NCBI RefSeq assembly: GCF_000716595.1
Contig: NZ_JNXC01000023.1
Location: forward strand, 62,001-126,000
Reading direction: 5' to 3'
DNA: 64,000 nt
Source of the DNA: Saccharothrix sp. NRRL B-16314
GTDB taxonomy: Bacteria; Actinomycetota; Actinomycetes; Mycobacteriales; Pseudonocardiaceae
Shown here: positions 15,038 to 22,796 of the stretch, piece by piece
How the letters are laid out: the number at the start of each line of letters is the position of its first letter
Position numbering within the stretch: position 1 is the stretch's first letter
Program-made: the position numbers and the translations under genes
The notes under the pieces: generated by a model
Seen by the model: only the letters and a program-made list of their open reading frames with translations
Databases searched by the model: none
Told to the model about the DNA's origin: nothing

Positions 15038-17152
15038 TCAGTTCAGCTGCACCCGGAGGACGCGGGTGTCGGAGTTGTCGGGGGTGCTGTCCTTGTCGCC
15101 GTTGCTGGTCGTCAGCCACAAGCTGCCGTCCGGTGCGGGTTCGACGGTGCGCAGCCGGCCGTAGGTGCCCTGGAAGTGGGTCGTCTCCGAGCCGACCGAC
15201 GTGCCGCTGATCTCCAGCCGGTAGAGCCTGCTGCCGCGCAACGCCGCGACGTACAGGGCGTTGTTGACGATCGCGATGCCGCTGGGCGAGGCGCTGGCGG
15301 TGCTCCACGTCCGCTTCGGCGCGACGTAACCGGAGCAGCTGCCGGACGTGCCCTCGCAGGCGGGCCAGCCGTAGTTGCCGCCCTTCTGGGACAGGTTCAG
15401 CTCGTCCATCAGGGTGTTGCCGAGTTCGGCCTGCCACAGCCTGCCCTGGCCGTCGAACGCGAGGCCCTGCACGTTGCGGTGGCCGTAGGTCCACACGTAC
15501 CGGGCGTTGCCGCCGTTGCCGTAGAACGGGTTGTCGGTCGGCGCGGAGCCGTCGGTGTCGAGCCGCAGCACCTTCCCGCCCAGGTTCGCCAGGTCCTGCG
15601 CCCAGTTCGCGTTCTGGCCGTCGCCGGTGCCCGCGTACAGCTTGCCGTCCGGGCCGAACCGCAGCCGGCCGCCGTTGTGGTAGCGGTTGCGCGGGATGCC
15701 GGTGAGCAGCACCTGGAGCGAACCCGCTACCAGCGCGTCGTCCTGCACCTTGATCCGCACGATCCGGTTGTCGTTCGCGGCGGTGTGGTAGACGTACAGG
15801 TAGTTGTCCGTGGCGAAGTCCGGCGACACCTCCACGCCGAGCAGGCCGCCTTCACCGCTCGTGCCCGCGACGCCCGGCACCGCGCCCAGGTTCGTCTTCA
15901 CGCCGGACGGCGACAGCTTGACGATGTCGAACGCGTCGCGCCGGGCGTAGACGCCGGAGCCGTCGGGCAGGAAGTCCAAGCCCCACGGGAGATCGGTGTC
16001 GGCGGCCAGCTCCGTGACCGTGCCGACCTGGTCGCCGCCGGACGGGGTGGTGGCGGTGACCGGGGTGCTCGGGTCGGAGGCGTTGCCGACCGCGTCGAAC
16101 GCCCGCACGGTGAACGTGTACGCGGTGTTCGGGCTGCGCCCGCCGACGGTGGCCGACGTGCCGGTGGCGTCACCGACCTTCGCGCCGCCGGCGTGCACCT
16201 CGTAGCGGGTCACGCCGATGTTGTCGGTCGAGGCGTTCCACGCGAGGGACACCGAGTTCGCCGTGACGGCGGTGGCGCGCAGGCCGGACGGCGCGGTGGG
16301 CTTCTCCGTGTCGGCCTGCGCGGGCGGCGTGCGGACCTCGACGTTGTCACTGGCCTGGGAGATGTTGCCGGCGGCGTCCTTGGCGTTGACGTAGAAGAGG
16401 TAGGTGCCGTTGGGGTTGAGGCCGGTGACGGTGGTGGACGTGCCGGTGACCGACTTGACAAACTGGCCCTGCTGGTAGACCTCGTAGGACGTGACGCCGA
16501 CGTTGTCGGTCGCCGGGTCCCAGAGCAGGTCCACCGACGTGGACGTGATGTTGGCGGAGCGCGGGTTCCCCGGCGGGGACGGCGGCGTGGTGTCCGCTTG
16601 CCCGGTCTCGCCGAAGACCTGGAACTCCTGCAAGGAGTAGCCGTAGTACGACGCCGTGCGGCACCGCGTGGTGCCGTGCACCCGGACGTACCGGCCCCTG
16701 CCGCTGACCACCAGGTCCTCGACACCGCCCTGGCCGGCGGCGGTGGAGTGGACGGTCGTCCACGTGCTCGCGTCGGCCGACGTCTCGACGCGGTACGCGC
16801 GGGCGCAGGACAGGTCCCACTGGAGCCGGACCCTGGTGATGGTCGCGGTGGCGCCGAGGTCGACGTAGATCCACGACGGGTCGACGCCGCCCACGCTGGC
16901 CCAGCGGGTGGACGAGTTCCCGTCCACCGCCAGGCCCGGCGCGAAGCCCGAGCCGGCCGACGAGGCGACCGCCCGTTTTCCCTGGGACAGCAGGATCGGC
17001 GCCGCGCTCGCGGGCACGGCGGACACCAAGGTCGTCGCGAGCACCGCCAGAGCGGTGGTGACGGCGCCGAACGAGGTCGACAGGCGTCGCCGGGCGCCGG
17101 GTACGCCCTGACCGGGTACGCCTGGACGGGGTGCGCCTGGGCTGGGTGCCAC
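15038..17152 (-). CDS. Secreted glucose/sorbosone dehydrogenase with discoidin and two FN3 domains
   Basis: A 704-residue secreted protein. Order: twin-Arg-rich leader and signal peptide ending near residue 49 (AVPASA), F5/8 type C (discoidin) domain about 52-182, fibronectin III domains about 195-275 and 285-369, then a six-bladed PQQ-dependent sugar dehydrogenase domain about 377-704 with WGLDFLPDGSGV, GGLLGVEVSPDF, HNGGRLRFGPDGKLYAGTGDG and YGHRNVQGLAF. It should oxidise sugars outside the cell while anchored to a glycan. The GTG at 17152 is chosen because GTGGAGG is 5 bp upstream; longer starts lack a ribosome site. Confidence 0.88.
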   Translation of the reverse strand: MAPSPGAPRPGVPGQGVPGARRRLSTSFGAVTTALAVLATTLVSAVPASAAPILLSQGKRAVASSAGSGFAPGLAVDGNSSTRWASVGGVDPSWIYVDLGATATITRVRLQWDLSCARAYRVETSADASTWTTVHSTAAGQGGVEDLVVSGRGRYVRVHGTTRCRTASYYGYSLQEFQVFGETGQADTTPPSPPGNPRSANITSTSVDLLWDPATDNVGVTSYEVYQQGQFVKSVTGTSTTVTGLNPNGTYLFYVNAKDAAGNISQASDNVEVRTPPAQADTEKPTAPSGLRATAVTANSVSLAWNASTDNIGVTRYEVHAGGAKVGDATGTSATVGGRSPNTAYTFTVRAFDAVGNASDPSTPVTATTPSGGDQVGTVTELAADTDLPWGLDFLPDGSGVYARRDAFDIVKLSPSGVKTNLGAVPGVAGTSGEGGLLGVEVSPDFATDNYLYVYHTAANDNRIVRIKVQDDALVAGSLQVLLTGIPRNRYHNGGRLRFGPDGKLYAGTGDGQNANWAQDLANLGGKVLRLDTDGSAPTDNPFYGNGGNARYVWTYGHRNVQGLAFDGQGRLWQAELGNTLMDELNLSQKGGNYGWPACEGTSGSCSGYVAPKRTWSTASASPSGIAIVNNALYVAALRGSRLYRLEISGTSVGSETTHFQGTYGRLRTVEPAPDGSLWLTTSNGDKDSTPDNSDTRVLRVQLN

Positions 17153-17299
17153 GGAAGCCTCCACGGATCGTTGGCGTGCGTTGACCTGGGCGGAGGCAGG
17201 TCGGGTGATGGTCTTGTGACCTGGAACGGTAAAGGCATTCCAGCGCGCCGTCCAGTGGAGCACCCGATCGGTCGGCGACGACGACCCGATCGGCTGTCG

Positions 17300-19045
17300 T
17301 CACGTGTACAGCTCGTCGTACAGCTCGGCGTGGGTGCTGTGGACGACCCGGCGCTTGACCTTCAACGTCGGCGTCAGCTCTCCGTCGTCCTGGCTCAGAT
17401 CGCGGTCCAGGATCGTGAACCGCTTGACCTGGGAGAGGTGCGAGAAGTGGGAGTTCGCCTCGTCCACGACCTGCTGGATCAGTGCGCGCACCTCGGGCGT
17501 GCGTGCCAGGGTGGGCAGGTCGGTGGGCAGGCCCTGCGCGGTGGCCCACGGGACGACTTCGTCCTGGTCCAGGGTGATCAGGGCGACCAGGTAGGGCTTC
17601 CGGTCCCCGTACACGACGGCGTGCGAGATCCAGCGGGACTGGCGGAGCTGGTTCTCCACGTTGGCGGGGGCGATGTTCTTGCCGCCGGCGGTGATGATGA
17701 TGTCCTTCTTGCGGCCGGTGATGGTGACGAAGCCGTCGTCGTCCACCACGCCGAGGTCGCCCGTGTGCAGCCAGCCGTCGGTGAGCACTTCGGCGGTGGC
17801 GCCGGGGTTGTTCCAGTAGCCCGCGAACACGTGCGGGCCGTTCATCAGGATCTCGCCGTCCTCGTCCACCTTGAGCTGCAGGCCCGCGATGCCGAACGTG
17901 CCGACGGAGCCCAACTTGTGCCGGGTCAACGTGTTCACCGTGCCCACGCCGGTGGACTCGCTCATCCCGTACCCCTCCAGCACCGGCACGCCGGCCGCGG
18001 TGAAGAACTCCAGCACCTCGACCGAGATGGGCGCCGCGCCGGACAGGGCCTGGCGCAGCCGACCGCCGAAGATCGCCCGCACCCTGGCGAACACCGGGTC
18101 GACCTTCTCGAACGCGGCGGCCAGTTCCGGGGGCAGCGGCCGGCCGGCGGCCTGGAGCTCGCGGACCGCCAGACCGACCTTGACCGCCTGGCGCAGCTGC
18201 TCTTCCGGCACACCGGCGGTCGCGGCGGTGTAGGCCTTCTCGAAGATCCGGGGCACGGACGGCAGGTACGTCGGCCGCACCTGCGCCAGCTCCGGCACGA
18301 TCTTCGTCGCGTCACCGCCGTAGAACGCCAGCGTGGCGCCGACGTGCATCGCGGACAGGTGCACGATCTGGGCGAACACGTGCGCCAGCGGCAGGAACAG
18401 GTACACCACGTCGTCCACCAGGACGTACGACAGCTCCTCGGTGAGCAGGCACATCGTGGTGAAGTTCCGGTTGGTCAGCACGCAGCCCTTGGGCGGGCCG
18501 GTGGTGCCGGACGTGTAGATGATGACGGCCGGGTCGTCGGGGTCGACCGCGGCGCGGCGGTCGTCCAGCTCGGCCGGTAGCGGTGACGTGCGGCCCTGCG
18601 ACCGGAGTTCGGCCAGGCCGCCGTCGTCCACGACGATCACGTCGCGCAGCGCGGGCACCCGGTCGCGGATGCCGTCGACCTTGGCGCGCTGCTCGGCGGT
18701 CTCCGCGATCAGCAGCACGGCGCCCGAGTCGCCGATGATCCACGCGCACTCCTCCGGCGCGCTGGACGGGTAGATCGGCACCACCACGCCGCCCGCCGCG
18801 AGCACCGCCAGCTCCGCCGCCGACCACTCGGGCCGGGTCTCCGACAGCACGCACACCCGGTCGCCTGGCTCGACGCCCAGGTGCACCAGGCCCGACGCCA
18901 GTTCCATGACCCACTCGGCGACCTCGGTGAAGGTCAGGTCTTGCCACTGCCCGTCGCGCAGGTGGCGCCAGGCCACCCGGTCGTCGTGCACCTGGGCGGC
19001 CACGAAGGGCAGGTCGGCGGTGACGCGCGCCGTGGTCACGGACAT
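17300..19045 (-). CDS. Long-chain acyl-CoA synthetase (AMP-forming), FadD15-like
   Basis: A 581-residue ANL-superfamily ligase. Core motifs: AMP-binding IIYTSGTTGPPKGCVLTNRN, A5 region LEGYGMSESTGVGTVN, A7/A8 LHTGDLGVVDDDGFVTITGRK and the catalytic Lys near the C terminus in LTPTLKVKRRVV. It activates a fatty acid to an acyl-CoA through an acyl-AMP. The ATG at 19045 follows GAGGAG. It starts 11 bp after the molybdopterin oxidoreductase gene, so they form one unit. A second, related synthetase is partly present at the right end of the window. Confidence 0.92.
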   Translation of the reverse strand: MSVTTARVTADLPFVAAQVHDDRVAWRHLRDGQWQDLTFTEVAEWVMELASGLVHLGVEPGDRVCVLSETRPEWSAAELAVLAAGGVVVPIYPSSAPEECAWIIGDSGAVLLIAETAEQRAKVDGIRDRVPALRDVIVVDDGGLAELRSQGRTSPLPAELDDRRAAVDPDDPAVIIYTSGTTGPPKGCVLTNRNFTTMCLLTEELSYVLVDDVVYLFLPLAHVFAQIVHLSAMHVGATLAFYGGDATKIVPELAQVRPTYLPSVPRIFEKAYTAATAGVPEEQLRQAVKVGLAVRELQAAGRPLPPELAAAFEKVDPVFARVRAIFGGRLRQALSGAAPISVEVLEFFTAAGVPVLEGYGMSESTGVGTVNTLTRHKLGSVGTFGIAGLQLKVDEDGEILMNGPHVFAGYWNNPGATAEVLTDGWLHTGDLGVVDDDGFVTITGRKKDIIITAGGKNIAPANVENQLRQSRWISHAVVYGDRKPYLVALITLDQDEVVPWATAQGLPTDLPTLARTPEVRALIQQVVDEANSHFSHLSQVKRFTILDRDLSQDDGELTPTLKVKRRVVHSTHAELYDELYT

Positions 19046-19056
19046 GGCGGTACTCC

Positions 19057-21198
19057 TCACTTCGCGAGCTGGACGGACTGGGCCGACTGGGCGGGGGTGA
19101 CGTGCACGCGGACGCCGTTGAGGACGGCGGTGCCGGAAAGCGGGTCCACGGCCAGGTCGTCGGTGAGCAGGTTGACGTTCACGCCGGGACGGGCCCCGGC
19201 GGTGGTGAGGCGGGTGCCCGGCCGGTCGTGGCCCCAGCCGTGCGGCAGGCTGACCACGCCGGCGGCCATGTCGGCGGTGACCTCCACGGTGGCCTCGACC
19301 TCGCCGACCCGTGACGTCACGCGGGCCGCGCCGCCGTCCACCAGGCCGAGCCGGGCGGCGTCGTCCGGGTTGACCAGCAGCGTGCACAGCTGCTTGCCCT
19401 TCACCAGCGCCGGCACGTTGTGCAGCCACGAGTTGTTCGTCCGCAGGTGCCGGCGGCCGACCAGCACCAAGCCGTCGGCCGGCGCGCGCAACGCCCGGAG
19501 GACGCGCGGCACGTCGGCCGCGATCGGGTCGGGGCACAGCTCGATCCGGCCGGACGGGGTGCGCAGGACCTCCGGCACGCGGCTGGTGAGCGGCCCGAGG
19601 TCGACGCCGTGCGGCTGGTCGAGCAGGGCGTCCACCGACAGCCCGTAGGGGCCGGACCGCAGGCGTGCGTCCAGCAGCCGTTCCTCGCGGGTGTGCGGCG
19701 ACTCGCCGGACAGGCCCACCAGCGCGTCGACGTCGGTCTTCGGGCCGAGGCCGGCGGCGATGCCGGTCAGCCGCAGCAGGATCTCGCCCTCGTCCGGTTC
19801 GCCGGGGACCGGTGGCACGGCGGGCCGGGAGTACTTGGCCACGTTCCGCACCGCGAACGACAGGAACGCGAGGTCGTAGTGCGCGCGCCGGCTGGGCGGC
19901 GGTGGCGGCAGGATCACGTCGGCGTGCCGGGTGGTCTCGTTGAGGTACGGGTCGACCGACACCATGAAGTCCAGGGTGGACAGCGCGGCGTCGAGCCGGG
20001 CCGAGTTGGGCAGGGACAGCGCGGGGTTGCCCGCCACCGTCACCAGCGCGCGGACCTGGCCGGGGCCGGGCGTCTCGATCTCGTCGGCGAGCGCGACCGC
20101 CGGCAGCTCCCCCGCCACCTCGGGCAGTCCGCGCACCCGGCTGTGCCACCGGCCGGCCGTGAAGCCCTTGCCCGTCCCGGTGCCGCGCCGCGCGTGCGCG
20201 GGCAGCGGGAACATCGCGCCGCCGGGCCGGTCCAGGTTGCCGGTGAGGATGTTCAGCACGTCGACCAGCCAGCTCGCGACGGTGCCGAACTCGACCGTCG
20301 TGGTGCCGAGCCGCCCGTAGACGGCCGCGCGGGGCGCCGCCGCGAGCCGGTGCGCCAACGCCCGCATCTCGTCGGCTTGGATGCCGCACCGCGCCGCCAC
20401 CGCCTCCGGCGTGAACGGCTCGCTCAGCGCCCGGACCCCGTCCACCCCGACCACGTGCGGTGCGAGGGCGCCGAGGTCGACCAGGTTGGCGGCGAACAGC
20501 TCGTTCACCATGGCCAGCAACAGGAACACGTCGGTGCCCGGGACGATCGGCAGGTGCCGGTCGGCCGCGGCGGCGGTGCGGCTGCGCCTCGGGTCGACCA
20601 CGACGAACGCGCCACCGCGCTCGCGCAGCGCCTTGAGCCGGCCCGGCACGTCCGGCACGGTCCACAGGCTGCCGTTGGAGGAGAACGGGTCCGCGCCGAG
20701 CAGCAGGAGGAAGTCCGTGCGGTCGATGTCGGGCACGGGGATGGTGAAGATCCCGCCGTAGAGCAGGCCGGACGACACGTGCTTGGGCATCTGGTCCACC
20801 GTGGCAGCGGTGAAGACGTTGCGCGAGTCGAGCGCCTTGCGCAGCACGCCCGCGTACAGGCCGCCGGCCAGCGAGTGCACGGTCGGGTTGCCCAGGTACA
20901 GGGCCACCGCGTCCCGGCCGTGCCCGGTGATGATCCCGGTCAGCTTTTCGTCCACCAGGGTGAACGCGTCGTCCCACGAGACGGGCTCGAGCTCGCCGCC
21001 GCGACGGGCCAGGGGCGTGCGGAGGCGGTCCGGGTCGGCGTCCAGGGCGCCGAGGGACGCGCCCTTGGGGCACAGGAAGCCGTTGCTGAAGGTGTCCTGC
21101 CGGTCGCCGCGGACGGCGGTGACGCGGTCGTCCTCGATGGTCAGCTCCAGCCCGCAGGTGGCCTCGCACAGCGGGCAGGTCGTGTAGGCGGTGCGCAT
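19057..21198 (-). CDS. Molybdopterin-dependent oxidoreductase (formate dehydrogenase/nitrate reductase-like)
   Basis: A 713-residue single-chain Mo/W-bisPGD enzyme. The N-terminal 4Fe-4S site is C8-x2-C11-x3-C15...C43. The MPT-binding domains follow, with FTAATVDQMPKHVSSGLLYG, FLLLLGADPFSSNGS, VVVDPRRSRTA, VNILTGNLDRPGG-like text and the C-terminal LLTDDLAVDPLSGTAVLNGV. The usual Cys/Sec Mo ligand is not evident, so the natural reaction is uncertain. AGGAG precedes the ATG and overlaps the stop of the upstream gene. No electron-transfer subunit is adjacent. Confidence 0.85.
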   Translation of the reverse strand: MRTAYTTCPLCEATCGLELTIEDDRVTAVRGDRQDTFSNGFLCPKGASLGALDADPDRLRTPLARRGGELEPVSWDDAFTLVDEKLTGIITGHGRDAVALYLGNPTVHSLAGGLYAGVLRKALDSRNVFTAATVDQMPKHVSSGLLYGGIFTIPVPDIDRTDFLLLLGADPFSSNGSLWTVPDVPGRLKALRERGGAFVVVDPRRSRTAAAADRHLPIVPGTDVFLLLAMVNELFAANLVDLGALAPHVVGVDGVRALSEPFTPEAVAARCGIQADEMRALAHRLAAAPRAAVYGRLGTTTVEFGTVASWLVDVLNILTGNLDRPGGAMFPLPAHARRGTGTGKGFTAGRWHSRVRGLPEVAGELPAVALADEIETPGPGQVRALVTVAGNPALSLPNSARLDAALSTLDFMVSVDPYLNETTRHADVILPPPPPSRRAHYDLAFLSFAVRNVAKYSRPAVPPVPGEPDEGEILLRLTGIAAGLGPKTDVDALVGLSGESPHTREERLLDARLRSGPYGLSVDALLDQPHGVDLGPLTSRVPEVLRTPSGRIELCPDPIAADVPRVLRALRAPADGLVLVGRRHLRTNNSWLHNVPALVKGKQLCTLLVNPDDAARLGLVDGGAARVTSRVGEVEATVEVTADMAAGVVSLPHGWGHDRPGTRLTTAGARPGVNVNLLTDDLAVDPLSGTAVLNGVRVHVTPAQSAQSVQLAK

Positions 21199-21206
21199 GC
21201 GACTCC

Positions 21207-22073
21207 TCAACGGGTGGTCCGGGCGGGCGCGAGCGGGTGCAGCCGGCCGGCGGACGTCAGGCCGGTCAGCTCGCTCAGCGCGGCGACGACCATCTCCGGC
21301 TTCGCCAGGCAGTCCGCGAACCGAAACCCCACAACCGCGCGGGATCCGAGCCGCACCGGGTCCACGTCGACCGGTTCGCCGTGGAAGACGAGCCGCCCGA
21401 AGGGTGCCAGCAGGGCCAGCGCGCCGTCGACCGGGCCGGGATGGGTCGGGAACCCGGCGCTCGGCTGCCAGCCGGTCAGCTCGGCACCGGTCAGCTCGGC
21501 ACCGATCAGCTCGGCACCAATCGGCTCGGCACCGGTCGACTCGGCACCGGTTGGCTCGGCACCGGTTGGTACCGGCCCGGTCGGCAACGGCTCGGACGGC
21601 AACGGCCCGGACGGCAGCGGCCCGGACGGCAGCGGCCCAGTCGGCAGCGGCCTGGTCGGCAACCGGCCTGCGGGCAGCGGGATCGGGGTGAGGCCGACCA
21701 CGACGTCGACCAGCCCGCCGGTGAGCAGCCGTTCGGTGAGTCCGGGCGCGGAGGAGTCGACCGCGACGTCGGCCCCCAGCCGCACCGCCAGCCGCCGCTG
21801 CGCCTGGGTCGGCGCGGTGGCGACCACCCGGCCCGCGCCGAAGCTCACCGCGAGCTGCACGGCCAGCGCGCCGACCCCGACCGCCGCGTCGTGCACCACC
21901 ACCGACTCGCCCTGCCGCAGGTGCGCACAGGTCCGGAGGAGGTGCCAAGCGGTGACGCCGTGGTGGGCCAGGGCCAGCGCGGAGGCGTCGCCGATCTCCG
22001 CGGGCAGCGGGAAGCGGAAGCCGTCGAACGACAGCTCCCGGCGACCGGCGACCGCGATGACCTCCACGCCCAC
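21207..22073 (-). pseudogene. N-terminally truncated quinone oxidoreductase with a 65-residue repeat insert
   Basis: The longest frame encodes 288 residues. It begins near the end of a GroES-like domain (VIAVAGRRELSFDGFRFPLP) and continues with the Rossmann start GVTAWHLL, GESVVVHDAAVGVGALAVQLA and ATAPTQAQRRLAVRLGADVAVD. About 100 residues of the catalytic domain are missing, and an in-frame TAA lies just before the first possible start, which has no ribosome site. In the Rossmann part a 5-residue repeat of about 65 residues has been inserted. The C-terminal end still looks normal. It is either a decaying gene or a much reduced protein; its stop overlaps the ribosome site of the molybdopterin oxidoreductase. 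Confidence 0.6.
21476..21670. repeat. 13 tandem copies of a 15-bp repeat
   Basis: Thirteen imperfect 15-bp units (for example TCAGCTCGGCACCGG) run head to tail. They drift from a CTCGGCACCGG-type core to a CGGCAGCGGCCCGG-type core. In the truncated oxidoreductase they encode five-residue periods such as PLPSG and AELTG. The copy number is a multiple of 3 bp so the frame is kept. A site for slipped-strand expansion. Confidence 0.9.
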
Positions 22074-22169
22074 CAGGCAACACCGGAAGTCACCGGCGGG
22101 TTAGTGGTGTCTCCACGACAACTAAGCGGCGGCCGGGCTCGGACGGCCCGCGGACCCGGGAACTCGCGG

Positions 22170-22682
22170 TCAGGGCTGCTTGTAGTACGGGTACTGCGGC
22201 TGCTGGTGCATCAGCTGGATCCGCCGGGTGCGTCGGCGGCTCCGCACGACCAGCACGGCGATCACGCCGCCGAGCAGGAGCAGCAGGAGGAGCCCGACGC
22301 CGGCGACCCACCCCCCGACCGATCCGCCGCCCGACCCCTGCGGGTTGATCTTGCGCGGACCGAACGCCTGTTCCATCTGCCCGTGGGACGCGGAGTTCGC
22401 CTTCCCGTTGACGGTGACCACGAGCTGGTCGACCTCGTCCGGGTAGGTGTCCCACACGATCCGGGCGATGCGCTCGCCGTCGTCGTCCTTCGCGGTCGTG
22501 CTCGCCGAGATGGTCAACGTGTCGACGCCGTTGGACGTCCGGTGGTACACCGACGTTTCGGTGTACCCCTCCTCCTGGATCCGCGACTGCAGGTTCGCCA
22601 GTTCGGTGAGCGAGGCGCACCCCGCCGCCACCAAGAAGACCATCAGCAGGGCGAGCAAGCGGACGTCGGCAAGTCGCTTCAC
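22170..22682 (-). CDS. Hypothetical lipoprotein with C-terminal membrane helix
   Basis: A 170-residue protein. An N-terminal lipoprotein signal (LLALLMVFLVAAGC, lipobox VAAGC near residue 22) is followed by a roughly 85-residue mixed domain (SRIQEEGYTETSVYHRTSNG, IARIVWDTYPDEVDQLVVTV), a Gly/Ser linker, a transmembrane helix (VAGVGLLLLLLLGGVIAVLVV) and a basic Gln/Tyr tail. The external domain is not recognised. GTG at 22682 follows GGGGGGAA. Function unknown. Confidence 0.7.
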   Translation of the reverse strand: MKRLADVRLLALLMVFLVAAGCASLTELANLQSRIQEEGYTETSVYHRTSNGVDTLTISASTTAKDDDGERIARIVWDTYPDEVDQLVVTVNGKANSASHGQMEQAFGPRKINPQGSGGGSVGGWVAGVGLLLLLLLGGVIAVLVVRSRRRTRRIQLMHQQPQYPYYKQP

Positions 22683-22796
22683 GGATTCCCCCCGGAACGC
22701 ACGAGTGACAGGACCCGCGGCTCCGCGGGAGGCGCCGCCGTGGGCGGATCGTACGTGTCCGGACACGCTGTCCGGGTCGCTCCGGCTAAACGGTCG

